Shown: positions 8,258 through 17,340, numbered from the stretch's first letter. The stretch is DNA of 64,000 nt from Paraburkholderia sp. (GCA_004322045.1 SCRN01000043.1:124001-188000); one strand, 5' to 3'. Made by a program: numbers and translations. Notes: generated from the sequence alone by a model not told the origin.

Positions 8258-9676
8258 CTAAACCTTGAACATCAGCCGCATGACCGCGTGAAAGCGCCGT
8301 CCGTAGGGCGGCAGCAGTAGCGCGCGTGCGTTCAGGCGTGGCTGCACGAGCACCGGCTTCATTTGCGAGAACGCCTTGAAGCCGTCGTATCCGTGATACG
8401 CGCCCATGCCGCTCGCGCCGACGCCGCCGAATGGAAGCCCCTCGCACGCGATGTGCAGCAATGTCTCGTTGACGCATACGCCGCCCGAGACGGTTTCGCG
8501 CAGCACGCGCTCGACGCTTCCTTGCTCGTCCTCGAATAGATACAGCGCGAGCGGCCGTGGCCGCGCGTTGACGTAGCGGATCGCGTCGTCGAGCGTCTCG
8601 TAAGACACGAGCGGTAGCAGCGGGCCGAAGATCTCTTCGCGCATCAATGCGCACGTATCGGGCGCATGGGTGACCACGCAAGGCGGGAACAGCCTGCGCG
8701 TGGCGTCCGGTTGCGCATCGGTCAGCGGATGCAGCACAGCGCCGGCTGCCACCGCTTCGTCCACGAGTCGTTGCAGCCGCGCGAAATAACGCTCGGAGAC
8801 GATGCTCGTATAGTCGCGATTGGCATCGAAGCGGGGGTAGAGCCGTGCGACGCGTGAGCGCGCACGTTCGATGAACGCTTGCTCCGAGCCGCGCGGCACG
8901 AGCACGTAATCGGGCGCAATGCAGGTCTGGCCCGCGTTGAGCGTCTTACCCGCGACGATGCTATCGACCGCGGCGGGAAGGCGCCCGTGCGGTCCGACGA
9001 TCGCAGGCGATTTACCGCCCAACTCGAGCGTGACGGGTGTCAAATTGGCCGCTGCCGCAAGCATGACCTCCCGGCCTACCGCCGTCGATCCGGTGAAGAT
9101 CAGATGATCGAAGGGCAACGCGCAGAAGGCTGCGGCCACCGAGCCATCGCCGGTCACGACCGCTACGTGTTCGCGTGCGAATGTGCGCCCGACGCATTGC
9201 TGAAACAGCTCGGCCGTGCGCGGCGTGAGTTCCGACATTTTGATCATGGCGCGATTGCCCGCCGCCAGCGCGCAGATCAGCGGACCCACCGCGAGCAAGA
9301 GCGGATAGTTCCATGGCGCGACGATGCCGACGACACCGAGCGGCTGGGCGACGACCTTCGCCGCGGCGGGCCGCAGCCAGATACCAGTCGCGCGCCGCTG
9401 CGGCTTCATCCAACGCTTGCCGTGCTTGAGCGCCGAGTCGATCTCGCTTTTGGCGAGCCACAGTTCGGAGAGCAGCAATTCGGCTTTCGAGCGCTGGCCG
9501 AAGTCCGCATCGAGCGCGGCGGCGAACGCATCGACGTTCTCCAGCAGCATGGCGCGCAGCGCGCGCAGATGCGTGGCCCGTGTCTCCCACGACGGGTAGG
9601 GCTCGCGTGCGTACTCCTCGCGCTGCGCCTGCAGCAAGGCCGCGAGCGTCGTATCGGCGGGCAAGTCGTTCTTCAT
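8258..9676 (-). CDS. Coniferyl-aldehyde-dehydrogenase-like aldehyde dehydrogenase
   Basis: A 472-residue NAD(P)-dependent aldehyde dehydrogenase oxidising an aldehyde to its acid. The Rossmann part contains GVVGIVAPWNYPLLL and the sequence FTGSTAVGREV; the catalytic region shows ELGGKSPAIV (general-base Glu) and LNAGQTCIAPDYVL with the nucleophilic Cys. The C-terminal segment LLPPYGRRFHAVMRLMFKV is typical of the short coniferyl/long-chain subgroup, which often ends in a membrane-associating tail. The start at 9676 has a GGAGA site. It lies downstream of the AidB-like gene and near a GMC oxidoreductase, suggesting alcohol-aldehyde-acid oxidation, but the true substrate is unknown. Confidence 0.9.
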   Translation of the reverse strand: MKNDLPADTTLAALLQAQREEYAREPYPSWETRATHLRALRAMLLENVDAFAAALDADFGQRSKAELLLSELWLAKSEIDSALKHGKRWMKPQRRATGIWLRPAAAKVVAQPLGVVGIVAPWNYPLLLAVGPLICALAAGNRAMIKMSELTPRTAELFQQCVGRTFAREHVAVVTGDGSVAAAFCALPFDHLIFTGSTAVGREVMLAAAANLTPVTLELGGKSPAIVGPHGRLPAAVDSIVAGKTLNAGQTCIAPDYVLVPRGSEQAFIERARSRVARLYPRFDANRDYTSIVSERYFARLQRLVDEAVAAGAVLHPLTDAQPDATRRLFPPCVVTHAPDTCALMREEIFGPLLPLVSYETLDDAIRYVNARPRPLALYLFEDEQGSVERVLRETVSGGVCVNETLLHIACEGLPFGGVGASGMGAYHGYDGFKAFSQMKPVLVQPRLNARALLLPPYGRRFHAVMRLMFKV

Positions 9677-9803
9677 TCGGTCGTCTCCGTATGCAATGGG
9701 ATTCTTTCTGCAGCAGCGCTTGCACGGGGCGTGCATCCGACGCTGCGCGTTTCAGCGATCGAGGCTACTGCGGCTGCGGCTGCGGCGATTACGCCATCGT
9801 CCT

Positions 9804-11510
9804 TCAGGCGCCGAACGCATGCTCGATGATCGCGCCGTGATCGAAAGCGGTAGGCAGCGTTCCGTACACACGTCCGCAGGCGAGGCCTGCGTCGATGGCG
9901 GCCAGTCTCGTCGCGGCGAAGGCCTGCGCATGCTGTGCCGGCGACGCGCGCAAGAGCAGCACTGCCTGGGCGCACAAAACGAGTTGTTGCGCGAGTGCGC
10001 GGGCGGCCGCTTCACGCTGCTCGGCAGGCTCGCCGAGCGCGGCTTCGAGCGCATCGAGCGCGCGAGCAAGCGCGCTCGCCTCGTGTGCGTCGGCGCGCCA
10101 GTCGGCGATCAGCGCATGCGCGGCTTGGGGATCGCGTTCGAGCGCGCGCAGCACATCGAGACACATGACATTGCCCGACCCTTCCCAGATGGAATTGACG
10201 GGCGCCTCGCGGTAGAAGCGCGCCATCGGCCCTTCTTCGACGTAGCCGTTGCCGCCCCACACTTCCATGGCTTCGCCCGTGAATTCGAGGGCGCGCTTGC
10301 AGACCCAGAACTTCGCCGCCGGGGTCATGATGCGTCGCCACGCACGTTCCAGATCCGACTCCGCGGCGCCCGCCCTCGCTGCGGCAAGGTGGGCGTCGAA
10401 TGCGCGTGCGAGCCGCATGAAGAGCACCGTGGCCGCTTCGCTTTCGAGCGAAAGGTCGGCGAGGACGTTGCGCATCAGCGGCTGATCGACGAGCTTGCGG
10501 GAAAACGCAACGCGATGGCGCGCATGATGGATCGCTTGCACGAGCGCGGCGCGCATCAGTGCGGCGCTGCCGATCACGCAATCGAGCCGTGTGTAGTTCG
10601 CCATCTCGATGATGGTCGGCACCCCGCGTCCCTCGTCGCCGATCATGATGCCGTAGGCGTCGACGAATTCGACTTCGCTGCTGGCGTTGGAGCGATTGCC
10701 GAGCTTGTCCTTCAAGCGCTGAATGACGATGGCATTGCGTGCGCCGTCGGGCGTGAAGCGCGGCACATAAAAGCATGAAAGCGGCGCGTCGGCATGCGTA
10801 CGGGCAAGCACGAGATGCGCATCGCATTGCGGCGCCGAGAAGAACCATTTGTGACCGAGAAGACGGTACTCGCCCCCGCGTCCCGTCGTGCTTCCAGCGG
10901 CCGCCGCGCGCGTTTGATTCGTCCGGACATCCGAGCCGCCTTGCTTCTCGGTCATGCCCATGCCGATCATCATCGAGCGCTTGAGCGCGAGCGGCGCGTC
11001 GCTCGGATCGTGTTCGCGCGCATAGAGCTTATCGGCGAGCTGCGCGAACAGCGCCGGCTCGCGTTGCAACACGGGGATGCTCGCGAACGTCATCGTGAGT
11101 GGGCACAGCGAGCCCGATTCGAGTTGCCCATGCAGGAAATAGCCGGCGCAGCGTGCCGCCATCGCGCCCGCGCGAGGCGTATCGAAGGGTAGCGCCTGCA
11201 GCCCTTCCTGCCGCAGCAACGCGAGCAATCGATGCCAACTCGGATGAAACTCGAGCGCGTCGATCCGCTCGCCGCGTGGACTGAAGGCGAAAAGCTCCGG
11301 GACGTGACGGTTCGCTGATGCGGCGAGCGCGAGCACCTCGGGCGTGCCGAGCGCGGCGCCGTCGCGCGCGAGCGCCTGGGTATGCCAACCGGCGCTCTCG
11401 CGCTCGACGGCGGCCATGAGCGTCGTATCGCATTCGAACAGGTTGTAGTTTTCGAGCGGCGGTACCTGATTCGTGACCTCGTGCGTAGCCGGCGGGGCTT
11501 GCGGTTCCAT
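9804..11510 (-). CDS. AidB-like acyl-CoA dehydrogenase
   Basis: A 568-residue flavoprotein of the AidB branch of acyl-CoA dehydrogenases. It has the AidB-type extended N-terminus (PPLENYNLFECDTTLM), the FAD-binding stretch GMGMTEKQGGSDVRTNQT, the core RLKDKLGNRSNASSEVEF, and EFTGEAMEVWGGNGYVEEGP followed by RFYREAPVNSIWEGSGNV, which holds the position of the catalytic acid. AidB in E. coli belongs to the adaptive response to alkylation and binds DNA; many genomic AidB homologues are instead annotated isovaleryl-CoA-type dehydrogenases. The start at 11510 has a CAGGAGA site. Co-oriented with the aldehyde dehydrogenase 127 bases downstream. Confidence 0.9.
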   Translation of the reverse strand: MEPQAPPATHEVTNQVPPLENYNLFECDTTLMAAVERESAGWHTQALARDGAALGTPEVLALAASANRHVPELFAFSPRGERIDALEFHPSWHRLLALLRQEGLQALPFDTPRAGAMAARCAGYFLHGQLESGSLCPLTMTFASIPVLQREPALFAQLADKLYAREHDPSDAPLALKRSMMIGMGMTEKQGGSDVRTNQTRAAAAGSTTGRGGEYRLLGHKWFFSAPQCDAHLVLARTHADAPLSCFYVPRFTPDGARNAIVIQRLKDKLGNRSNASSEVEFVDAYGIMIGDEGRGVPTIIEMANYTRLDCVIGSAALMRAALVQAIHHARHRVAFSRKLVDQPLMRNVLADLSLESEAATVLFMRLARAFDAHLAAARAGAAESDLERAWRRIMTPAAKFWVCKRALEFTGEAMEVWGGNGYVEEGPMARFYREAPVNSIWEGSGNVMCLDVLRALERDPQAAHALIADWRADAHEASALARALDALEAALGEPAEQREAAARALAQQLVLCAQAVLLLRASPAQHAQAFAATRLAAIDAGLACGRVYGTLPTAFDHGAIIEHAFGA

Positions 11511-11821
11511 GTCGAGCGTCTCCTGTGATCGGGCCGGAGGGGAGAGAGTTTTCGGCGGTGCGTTTGAAGTTTCGCGCGTGGGCCGTGAGCAGCGGGCGAG
11601 GGGCTCGGGATGGCCGTTTGATCCAGGCGCGCACAGGCAGCGCGCGGGTGTGCGCTTGACTCAATGATAGGTTCGCCCAGGCCCCGCCGTTTAGAGGAAT
11701 CGCTCTGCGTCCCGGCCGCGCGTGCAGCGCGGCGCTCTTTACAATGCGCGAAAACATAACGACGAGCGCCCATTGGCGAGACTTGCCGCAGGGCGTCGAG
11801 ACAGGCGTCAAGGAGGAGCGA
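11511..11821. other. Divergent promoter region between the AidB-like and GMC genes
   Basis: These 311 bases separate two divergent genes and contain no frame with convincing codon use. A TACAAT hexamer at 11740-11745 faces the GMC gene, but I see no good -35 partner. A TTGACT sits at 11654-11659 without a matching -10. A strong AAGGAGGAG ribosome-binding site at 11809-11817 belongs to the GMC gene. Confidence 0.45.
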
Positions 11822-13486
11822 ATGCAATACGACTACATCATTGTCGGCGGCGGCTCGGGCGGCGCTGCGCTCGCAGGCCGGCTCGCGCAGCGATGCCCGG
11901 ACGCGACGATCGCCCTAATCGAACAAGGCCCGCATACGCAGCGTAACTGGCTCGTCAATACGCCGCTGGGCATTGCCGCGCTCGTGCCGTTCAAACTGAA
12001 GACGAATTACGGCTATCGCACGACACCGCAGCCGGGGCTGGCCGGGCGCAGCGGCTATCAGCCTCGCGGACGGGGCTTGGGCGGTTCGAGCGCGATCAAC
12101 GCCATGATCTACACGCGCGGTCACCCGCTCGATTACGACGAATGGGCGCGCTTGGGCTGCACGGGCTGGGGCTGGTCGGATGTGTTGCCGTATTTTCGCC
12201 GGGCCGAACGCAACGAGCGGGGCGAGGACGAGTGGCATGGCGCGAACGGCCCGCTCAGCGTAGCGGACTTGCGCTTTCGGAACGCGTTTTCGACACGCTT
12301 CGTCGCCGCGGCCGTCGAGGCCGGCTACCGCTCAAATGACGACTTCAATGGCGCGCAGCAAGAAGGCGTCGGCTTCTATCAGGTGACGCAACGCGAGGGC
12401 AGGCGCTGCAGCGTGGCGTGCGCGTATTTGTATGAAGCGGCGGCGGGCAAGGCCGGTATGCCCTCCAATATCGACGTGCTGGTCGATGCCTGCGTCATGC
12501 GCGTCGTGTTCGACGGCGCGCGTCGCGCAACAGGTGTCGAAGTGATGCGCGCCGGCCGCATCGTGACACTGTCGGCGCGGGCGGAAGTGATTCTCGCGGC
12601 GGGTGCATTCGGTTCGCCGCAATTGTTGATGTGCTCGGGAATAGGCCCGCAAGAGACGCTGCGCGCGTTCGGCGTGCCGCTCGTGCACGAGGCGCCCGAG
12701 GTCGGGGGCAATCTGATCGACCACATCGACTTCACGTTGAACGTGCGGGTCGCTTCGACCGATCCCGTCGGCTACTCGCTGCGCGGCTTCGCCAAGATGG
12801 CGGCGCAGCTACCCGCGTATCTGAGGCGAGGCGAGGGAATGTGGTCGAGCAACGTTGCGGAAGCGGGCGGCTTCATCAAAACCGACCCCTCGCTCGATCG
12901 CCCCGATCTGCAGTTGCATTTCTGCGCCGCGCTCGTCGACGACCACAGCCGGCGCTTGCATTGGGGACACGGCTACTCGGTCCACGTCTGCGTGCTGCGG
13001 CCTAAAAGCCGCGGCACCGTTTCGCTCGCGAGCGCCGACGCGCGCGTCGCGCCGCGCATCGATCCGCGCTTTCTGTCCGATCCGTACGACGCCGACTCGC
13101 TCGTCGCCGGCGTGCGCATCGCGCAGCGCATCGTGGCCTCGCCCTCGCTGGCCGAGCAAGGCGGCCGAACGCTCTACATCCCGCCGCATGCGACCGATGC
13201 CCAACTGCGCGAAGTCATTGCGCGGCACGCCGACACGATCTATCACCCCGTCGGCACTTGCCGCATGGGCAGCGACGCGCGCTCGGTCGTGGACCCCGAA
13301 CTGCGCGTGCGCGGCGTGAGCCGCCTGCGCGTCGTCGATGCCTCCGTGATGCCGACGCTGATCGGGGGCAACACGAACGCGCCGACCGTCATGATCGCCG
13401 AGCGCGCCGCCGATTTCATCGCGTCGGCGCGCGACGCGGTTCAGGCGACGCCCGGGGCGCCGGCGACGTTGTCGGAGCGCGTGTAG
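11822..13486 (+). CDS. GMC-family FAD-dependent alcohol/choline dehydrogenase
   Basis: A 554-residue glucose-methanol-choline oxidoreductase. The N-terminal dinucleotide-binding motif is YIIVGGGSGGAALAGRLAQ; GMC signature 1 lies at GRGLGGSSAINAMIYTRGH and signature 2 around EVILAAGAFGSPQLLMCSG. The C-terminal active site has His475 in TIYHPVGTCRMGSD and a conserved Asn in GGNTNAPTVMIAERAAD. There is no export signal, so it is probably cytoplasmic and oxidises a primary alcohol to an aldehyde. The start at 11822 follows AAGGAGGAG. Its 3' end overlaps the convergent LysR gene by 46 bp, which is unusual but both reading frames look genuine. Confidence 0.92.
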   Translation: MQYDYIIVGGGSGGAALAGRLAQRCPDATIALIEQGPHTQRNWLVNTPLGIAALVPFKLKTNYGYRTTPQPGLAGRSGYQPRGRGLGGSSAINAMIYTRGHPLDYDEWARLGCTGWGWSDVLPYFRRAERNERGEDEWHGANGPLSVADLRFRNAFSTRFVAAAVEAGYRSNDDFNGAQQEGVGFYQVTQREGRRCSVACAYLYEAAAGKAGMPSNIDVLVDACVMRVVFDGARRATGVEVMRAGRIVTLSARAEVILAAGAFGSPQLLMCSGIGPQETLRAFGVPLVHEAPEVGGNLIDHIDFTLNVRVASTDPVGYSLRGFAKMAAQLPAYLRRGEGMWSSNVAEAGGFIKTDPSLDRPDLQLHFCAALVDDHSRRLHWGHGYSVHVCVLRPKSRGTVSLASADARVAPRIDPRFLSDPYDADSLVAGVRIAQRIVASPSLAEQGGRTLYIPPHATDAQLREVIARHADTIYHPVGTCRMGSDARSVVDPELRVRGVSRLRVVDASVMPTLIGGNTNAPTVMIAERAADFIASARDAVQATPGAPATLSERV

Positions 13487-14385
13487 ACGAAGTCGTCGCC
13501 GGGCTGTCCCGGTAGCGTTTCGCGCGCCACGTCGAGCCAGGCCCGCGCGGCATGCGAGAGGTAGACGCTCTTGCGCCAGGCGATAGCCATTTCCCAGCGG
13601 ATTTCGGGCTCGACCACGGGCCGGCAAGTGAAGTGTGCCGGATCGAGCCGCCGGCAGTACGGCGCGGGCAGCAGCGCGATCCCCACGCCCGCATGCACGA
13701 GTGCGGCCATGAAATCCCAATGACTGCTGCGCGAGACGATTTGCGGCGCGAAGCCTGCGTCGCGGCAGGCACGCGTGACGACATCGTTCAACGCCAGGCT
13801 TTCGCCGTAGAAGACGAACGGTTCGGATGCGAGTTCGGGCAAGCGCACTTCGCTTGCGCCGTCGAAGCGCGAGCCGTGCCGCGCGACGACCCACAGCAGT
13901 TGCTGCGAGATCGGCAGCACATCGAACATCTGCGCATCGACGGGCAGCAGCACGCCGCCGAACTCCAATTCGCCCGCGACGAGTGCGGCTTCGATCGCGC
14001 GCGAGCCCTGCTCGAACAGCTTGAGCTCGACTTTGGGATAGCGCGTGCGAAACGCCGCGATGACCGGCGTGAAGAGCGAGCCGCCCATCGGGGGAATGCC
14101 GATCGTCAGCGTGCCGCGGCCGAGCGTGCCCACATCGTCGAGTTCGGCCTGCAGTTGGGCATAGGCCGCGAGCACATCCTGCCCGCGCTGAAAGACGATG
14201 CGGCCTTCGTCCGTCAGTACCATTTGCCGCCCCTCGCGAAGCAGCAACGGCGCACCGATCTCTTCTTCGAGCGCTTTGACCATCTTGCTGATGGTGGGCT
14301 GGGTGACGAACATGTGTTCGGCCGCCAGCGTGAAGCTTTGCTGCCGAACGACTTCGATGAAATAGCGCAGCGCGCGCAGCTCCAT
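13441..14385 (-). CDS. LysR-family transcriptional regulator (CidR-like), probable regulator of lrgAB
   Basis: A 314-residue LysR-type regulator. The winged helix-turn-helix is at residues 1-60 (LRYFIEVVRQQSFTLAAEHM, then TQPTISKMVKALEEE), followed by a linker and a periplasmic-binding-protein-like effector domain from about residue 90. It is divergent from lrgA-lrgB, 112 bases apart, the arrangement seen for CidR-type regulators of cid/lrg operons, so control of lrgAB and of itself is likely (inference). A perfect T-N11-A palindrome at 14403-14415, 17 bases before its start codon, is the obvious binding site. Its 3' end runs 46 bp into the GMC gene. Confidence 0.92.
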   Translation of the reverse strand: MELRALRYFIEVVRQQSFTLAAEHMFVTQPTISKMVKALEEEIGAPLLLREGRQMVLTDEGRIVFQRGQDVLAAYAQLQAELDDVGTLGRGTLTIGIPPMGGSLFTPVIAAFRTRYPKVELKLFEQGSRAIEAALVAGELEFGGVLLPVDAQMFDVLPISQQLLWVVARHGSRFDGASEVRLPELASEPFVFYGESLALNDVVTRACRDAGFAPQIVSRSSHWDFMAALVHAGVGIALLPAPYCRRLDPAHFTCRPVVEPEIRWEMAIAWRKSVYLSHAARAWLDVARETLPGQPGDDFVYTRSDNVAGAPGVA

Positions 14386-14402
14386 GAGACGGCCCCGGAG
14401 AG

Positions 14403-14415
14403 TTCCAAATTGGAA
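14403..14415. promoter_or_regulatory. Likely LysR operator, perfect palindrome TTCCAAATTGGAA
   Basis: This 13-base sequence is a perfect inverted repeat with the T-N11-A form of LysR-family sites. It sits between the divergent LysR gene and lrgA, close to the regulator's start, as expected for an autoregulatory recognition site. A possible -10 box for lrgA (TACAAT, 14462-14467) lies about 50 bases downstream. Confidence 0.7.
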
Positions 14416-14497
14416 TGACAGCGATAAGTTTAAGTCATTTTATTTATGCGTCGCTCGATCTTACAATTTGATTGTGATGTCAATAGGGGGTTGTGCC

Positions 14498-14917
14498 ATG
14501 ACCGGATCGATCGAACGCCTGACGGGCTTGGCCCGCATTGCGGCGCAAAGCGCTTTGTTGGCCGGCGTGTGGTTTGCCGCCGATTTCGCCGCGCGCCACT
14601 TGAGCTTACCGGTGCCGGGCGGCGTCCTCGGGCTCGCGGCGCTCCTGGCGCTGCTGCTCACGGGCGGCGTCGCTCCGCGCTGGGTCAAGGCGGGGGCCGA
14701 CTGGCTGCTCTCCGACATGCTGCTCTTCTTCGTGCCCGCTGCCGTCGCGGTCGTGCAGTACGGCGGACTGTTCAAGTCCGATGGCTGGCGCCTTGCGCTC
14801 GTCGTCGTCTTGGGCACGTTGATGGTCATGGTGGCGGTTGCCTACACCGTCGATCAGGCGGCGCGGCTCGAACGCGTCTTGGCCGCGCGTCGGGTCGCCG
14901 CGATGCGGCGCGCATAG
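14498..14917 (+). CDS. lrgA: CidA/LrgA family holin-like protein
   Basis: A 139-residue inner-membrane protein with about four helices, related to phage holins and acting with LrgB in control of murein hydrolase activity, cell lysis or pyruvate uptake, depending on species. The typical PVPGGVLGLAALLALL segment and the loop VAPRWVKAGADWLLSDMLLF identify the family. Start choice: ATG at 14498 has AGGGGG seven bases upstream, better than the in-frame ATG at 14477. It is followed after 33 bases by lrgB, and transcription probably depends on the divergent LysR protein. Confidence 0.92.
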   Translation: MTGSIERLTGLARIAAQSALLAGVWFAADFAARHLSLPVPGGVLGLAALLALLLTGGVAPRWVKAGADWLLSDMLLFFVPAAVAVVQYGGLFKSDGWRLALVVVLGTLMVMVAVAYTVDQAARLERVLAARRVAAMRRA

Positions 14918-14950
14918 CTCCGCCGCACGCGCAATAGCGAGGGTACGTCG

Positions 14951-15679
14951 ATGTCGCTTTCGTCGATTCTGTCTTGGCCCGTTACCGAAGCGGGACCGCG
15001 GTGGGTGGCGGCCGCGTGCTTTGTGTTGACGATCGCTTTCTACGCCGTGGGCAAGCGCCTGTACGCCCGCTTCAAACGGCCTTGGCTCACACCGCTCGTG
15101 ATCGTGCCGGCGATGCTCGCCGTGCTCGTGGTCGGCATGCGCATTCCGTATTCGGTCTATTTCGCCGACACGCGCTGGTTGATGTGGCTGCTCGGGCCGG
15201 CCACGGTCGCGTTCGCGGTGCCGATCTACGAATATCGCGACCTCATGCGCCAGCATTGGATTTCGCTCGCGGCCGGCGTCACGGTGGGGATCGTCGTGGC
15301 GGTGAGTGGATCGCTCGCGCTGGCCAAGCTGCTGCACCTCGCGCCGGACGTCGCGCGCAGCTTGATGACGCGCTCGGTGTCGACGCCGTTTGCCCTTGCA
15401 GTGTCCGATCAGATTCACGCGCCCAAGCAATTGACCGCGCTGTTCGTGATTGCGACGGGCGTATGCGGGATGTTGCTCGGCGAGCTCGTGCTGGCGTTTG
15501 TGCCGTTGCGCAGCCGCTTGGCGCGCGGCGCAATGTTCGGCGCGGCCGCGCATGGCGTGGGGACCGCGAAGGCGCGCGAACTTGGCAGCGAGGAAGGCGT
15601 CGTCGCCAGTCTGACGATGATGATTGCGGGCGTCGTCATGGTATTGCTGGCCCCGCTGCTCGGCGCGACTTTCGGGTAG
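14951..15679 (+). CDS. lrgB: LrgB family protein
   Basis: A 242-residue multi-helix inner-membrane protein, the partner of LrgA. Family signatures are LLGPATVAFAVPIYEYRDLM near residues 80-98, the segment RSLMTRSVSTPFALAVSDQI and the C-terminal GAAAHGVGTAKARELGSEEG. Length and topology (about seven helices) are normal. It ends only 39 bases before the predicted ahcY promoter, so ahcY has its own transcript rather than being read from lrgAB. Confidence 0.93.
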   Translation: MSLSSILSWPVTEAGPRWVAAACFVLTIAFYAVGKRLYARFKRPWLTPLVIVPAMLAVLVVGMRIPYSVYFADTRWLMWLLGPATVAFAVPIYEYRDLMRQHWISLAAGVTVGIVVAVSGSLALAKLLHLAPDVARSLMTRSVSTPFALAVSDQIHAPKQLTALFVIATGVCGMLLGELVLAFVPLRSRLARGAMFGAAAHGVGTAKARELGSEEGVVASLTMMIAGVVMVLLAPLLGATFG

Positions 15680-15717
15680 CCTCGTCGCATCGTCTCCGCA
15701 CGCGATTCGTACACCCG

Positions 15718-15746
15718 CTGACCGGCTCGCTGATTTTTGCTACAAT
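15718..15746 (+). promoter_or_regulatory. Predicted sigma-70 promoter of ahcY
   Basis: CTGACC at 15718-15723 and TACAAT at 15741-15746 are separated by exactly 17 bases. Transcription would begin near 15753, a few bases before the first paired base of the SAH riboswitch at 15757, so promoter and riboswitch fit each other well. Confidence 0.75.
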
Positions 15747-15756
15747 CGCCGCGTTT

Positions 15757-15873
15757 CCGAGGAGCGTTGCGACGGACCACTTCCGCCAGGCTCGGGAACT
15801 TCAATCGGACGACAAGCTTTAGCGCGCAATTGAACGGCGCGCGGGCTGGTTCGCTCCATCGAACGGCGCTCAC
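15757..15873 (+). promoter_or_regulatory. S-adenosylhomocysteine (SAH) riboswitch controlling ahcY
   Basis: The conserved blocks of the SAH riboswitch are present in order: CCGAGGAGCGTTGCGAC at 15757-15773, CCAGGCTCGG from 15786, and AACGGCGCTCA ending at 15872. CCGAG (15757-15761) pairs with CTCGG (15791-15795), and GAGCG (15762-15766) pairs with CGCTC (15867-15871) to form the pseudoknot. Between them is an optional extra stem, GCGCGC at 15822-15827 with GCGCGC at 15837-15842. In this class SAH binding switches on expression of recycling genes. It ends 40 bases before the ahcY start, so it may act by exposing the ribosome-binding site or by antitermination. Confidence 0.95.
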
Positions 15874-15913
15874 GTCTATATTTTCTAGAACTCATTTAGA
15901 AAAGGAGGGCGTG

Positions 15914-17335
15914 ATGAACGCCGCTGTGATCGATTCGAAGCAAAATCAAGATTTCCTCGTTGCCGACCTGTCGCTGGCCGATTGGGGGCGCAAAGAGTTG
16001 ACGATCGCCGAGACCGAAATGCCTGGTCTCATGCAGATCCGCGATGAATACAAAGCCGCCCAGCCGCTCAAGGGCGCACGCATCGCCGGCTCGCTGCACA
16101 TGACGATCCAAACCGGCGTGCTGATCGAGACGCTCAAAGCGCTCGGCGCCGACGTGCGCTGGGCGTCGTGCAACATCTTCTCCACGCAGGATCACGCCGC
16201 CGCCGCCATCGCCAAAACGGGCACGCCGGTGTTCGCCTTCAAGGGCGAGTCGCTCGACGAGTACTGGGAGTTCTCGCACCGCATCTTCGAATGGCCGAAC
16301 GGCGAGTTCGCCAACATGATCCTCGACGATGGCGGCGATGCAACGCTGCTTTTGATTCTCGGCTCGAAAGCGGAGAAGGATCGCTCGGTCATCGGCAAGC
16401 CGACGAACGAGGAAGAAGTCGCCTTGTTCAAGTCGATCGCGCGCCACCTCGAGATCGACTCGACTTGGTATTCCAAACGCCTCGCGCAGGTCAAGGGCGT
16501 GACGGAAGAAACGACGACGGGCGTGCATCGTCTCTATCAAATGGAAAAAGACGGCCGTCTGCCGTTCCCTGCCATCAACGTCAACGATTCGGTCACGAAG
16601 TCGAAGTTCGACAATCTCTACGGCTGCCGTGAATCGCTCGTGGACGGCATCAAGCGCGCGACGGACGTCATGATCGCGGGCAAGGTCGCGGTGGTGGCCG
16701 GTTACGGCGACGTGGGCAAGGGTTGCGCGCAATCGCTGCGCGGGCTCGGCGCGACGGTGTGGGTCACCGAAATCGATCCGATCTGTGCGCTGCAGGCCGC
16801 CATGGAAGGCTACCGGGTCGTCACGATGGAATACGCGGCCGACAAGGCCGACATCTTCGTCACGGCCACCGGCAACTACCACGTGATCAACCACGATCAC
16901 ATGAAGGCGATGCGTCACAACGCGATCGTTTGCAACATCGGCCACTTCGATTCGGAAATCGACGTCGCATCGACGCGCCAGTACACCTGGGAAAACATCA
17001 AGCCGCAAGTCGATCACATCGTCTTCCCGGACGGCAAGCGCATCATCTTGCTGGCAGAGGGCCGTCTCGTGAATCTCGGCTGCGCGACGGGCCATCCGTC
17101 GTTCGTGATGTCCAATTCGTTTGCGAACCAGACGCTCGCGCAAATCGAACTGTTCACGCGCGGCGGCCAGTACGAGAACAAGGTGTATGTGCTGCCCAAG
17201 CAATTGGACGAGAAGGTGGCGCGCCTGCACTTGGCGCGCATCGGCGTGCATCTGACCGAGTTGACGGACGCGCAGGCCGGTTACATCGGCGTCGAGAAGA
17301 CCGGTCCGTTCAAGCCGAATCACTACCGCTATTGA
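15914..17335 (+). CDS. ahcY: Adenosylhomocysteinase (S-adenosyl-L-homocysteine hydrolase)
   Basis: Hydrolyses S-adenosylhomocysteine to adenosine and homocysteine, removing an inhibitor of methyltransferases. The protein has 473 residues, the normal length of the proteobacterial type with the internal insertion. Visible are the substrate-binding region [15 protein letters not shown], the NAD-binding motif [20 protein letters not shown], the segment [20 protein letters not shown], and the C-terminal [12 protein letters not shown] that contributes to the neighbouring subunit's NAD site. The start at 15914 follows AAAGGAGGG; a frame opening further upstream only reads through the riboswitch. Expression is controlled by the SAH riboswitch directly upstream. 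Confidence 0.98.
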   Translation: MNAAVIDSKQNQDFLVADLSLADWGRKELTIAETEMPGLMQIRDEYKAAQPLKGARIAGSLHMTIQTGVLIETLKALGADVRWASCNIFSTQDHAAAAIAKTGTPVFAFKGESLDEYWEFSHRIFEWPNGEFANMILDDGGDATLLLILGSKAEKDRSVIGKPTNEEEVALFKSIARHLEIDSTWYSKRLAQVKGVTEETTTGVHRLYQMEKDGRLPFPAINVNDSVTKSKFDNLYGCRESLVDGIKRATDVMIAGKVAVVAGYGDVGKGCAQSLRGLGATVWVTEIDPICALQAAMEGYRVVTMEYAADKADIFVTATGNYHVINHDHMKAMRHNAIVCNIGHFDSEIDVASTRQYTWENIKPQVDHIVFPDGKRIILLAEGRLVNLGCATGHPSFVMSNSFANQTLAQIELFTRGGQYENKVYVLPKQLDEKVARLHLARIGVHLTELTDAQAGYIGVEKTGPFKPNHYRY

Positions 17336-17340
17336 TTCGA

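Noticed and set aside
7098-8681. 527-residue minus-strand frame opposite srkA and the end of the aldehyde dehydrogenase gene
   Set aside because: Arg/Ala-rich, covers two well-supported genes in other frames, no domain.
12809-13894. 361-residue minus-strand frame across the GMC/LysR junction
   Set aside because: Conflicts with the clear LysR protein on the same strand in a different frame and with the GMC gene; low complexity.
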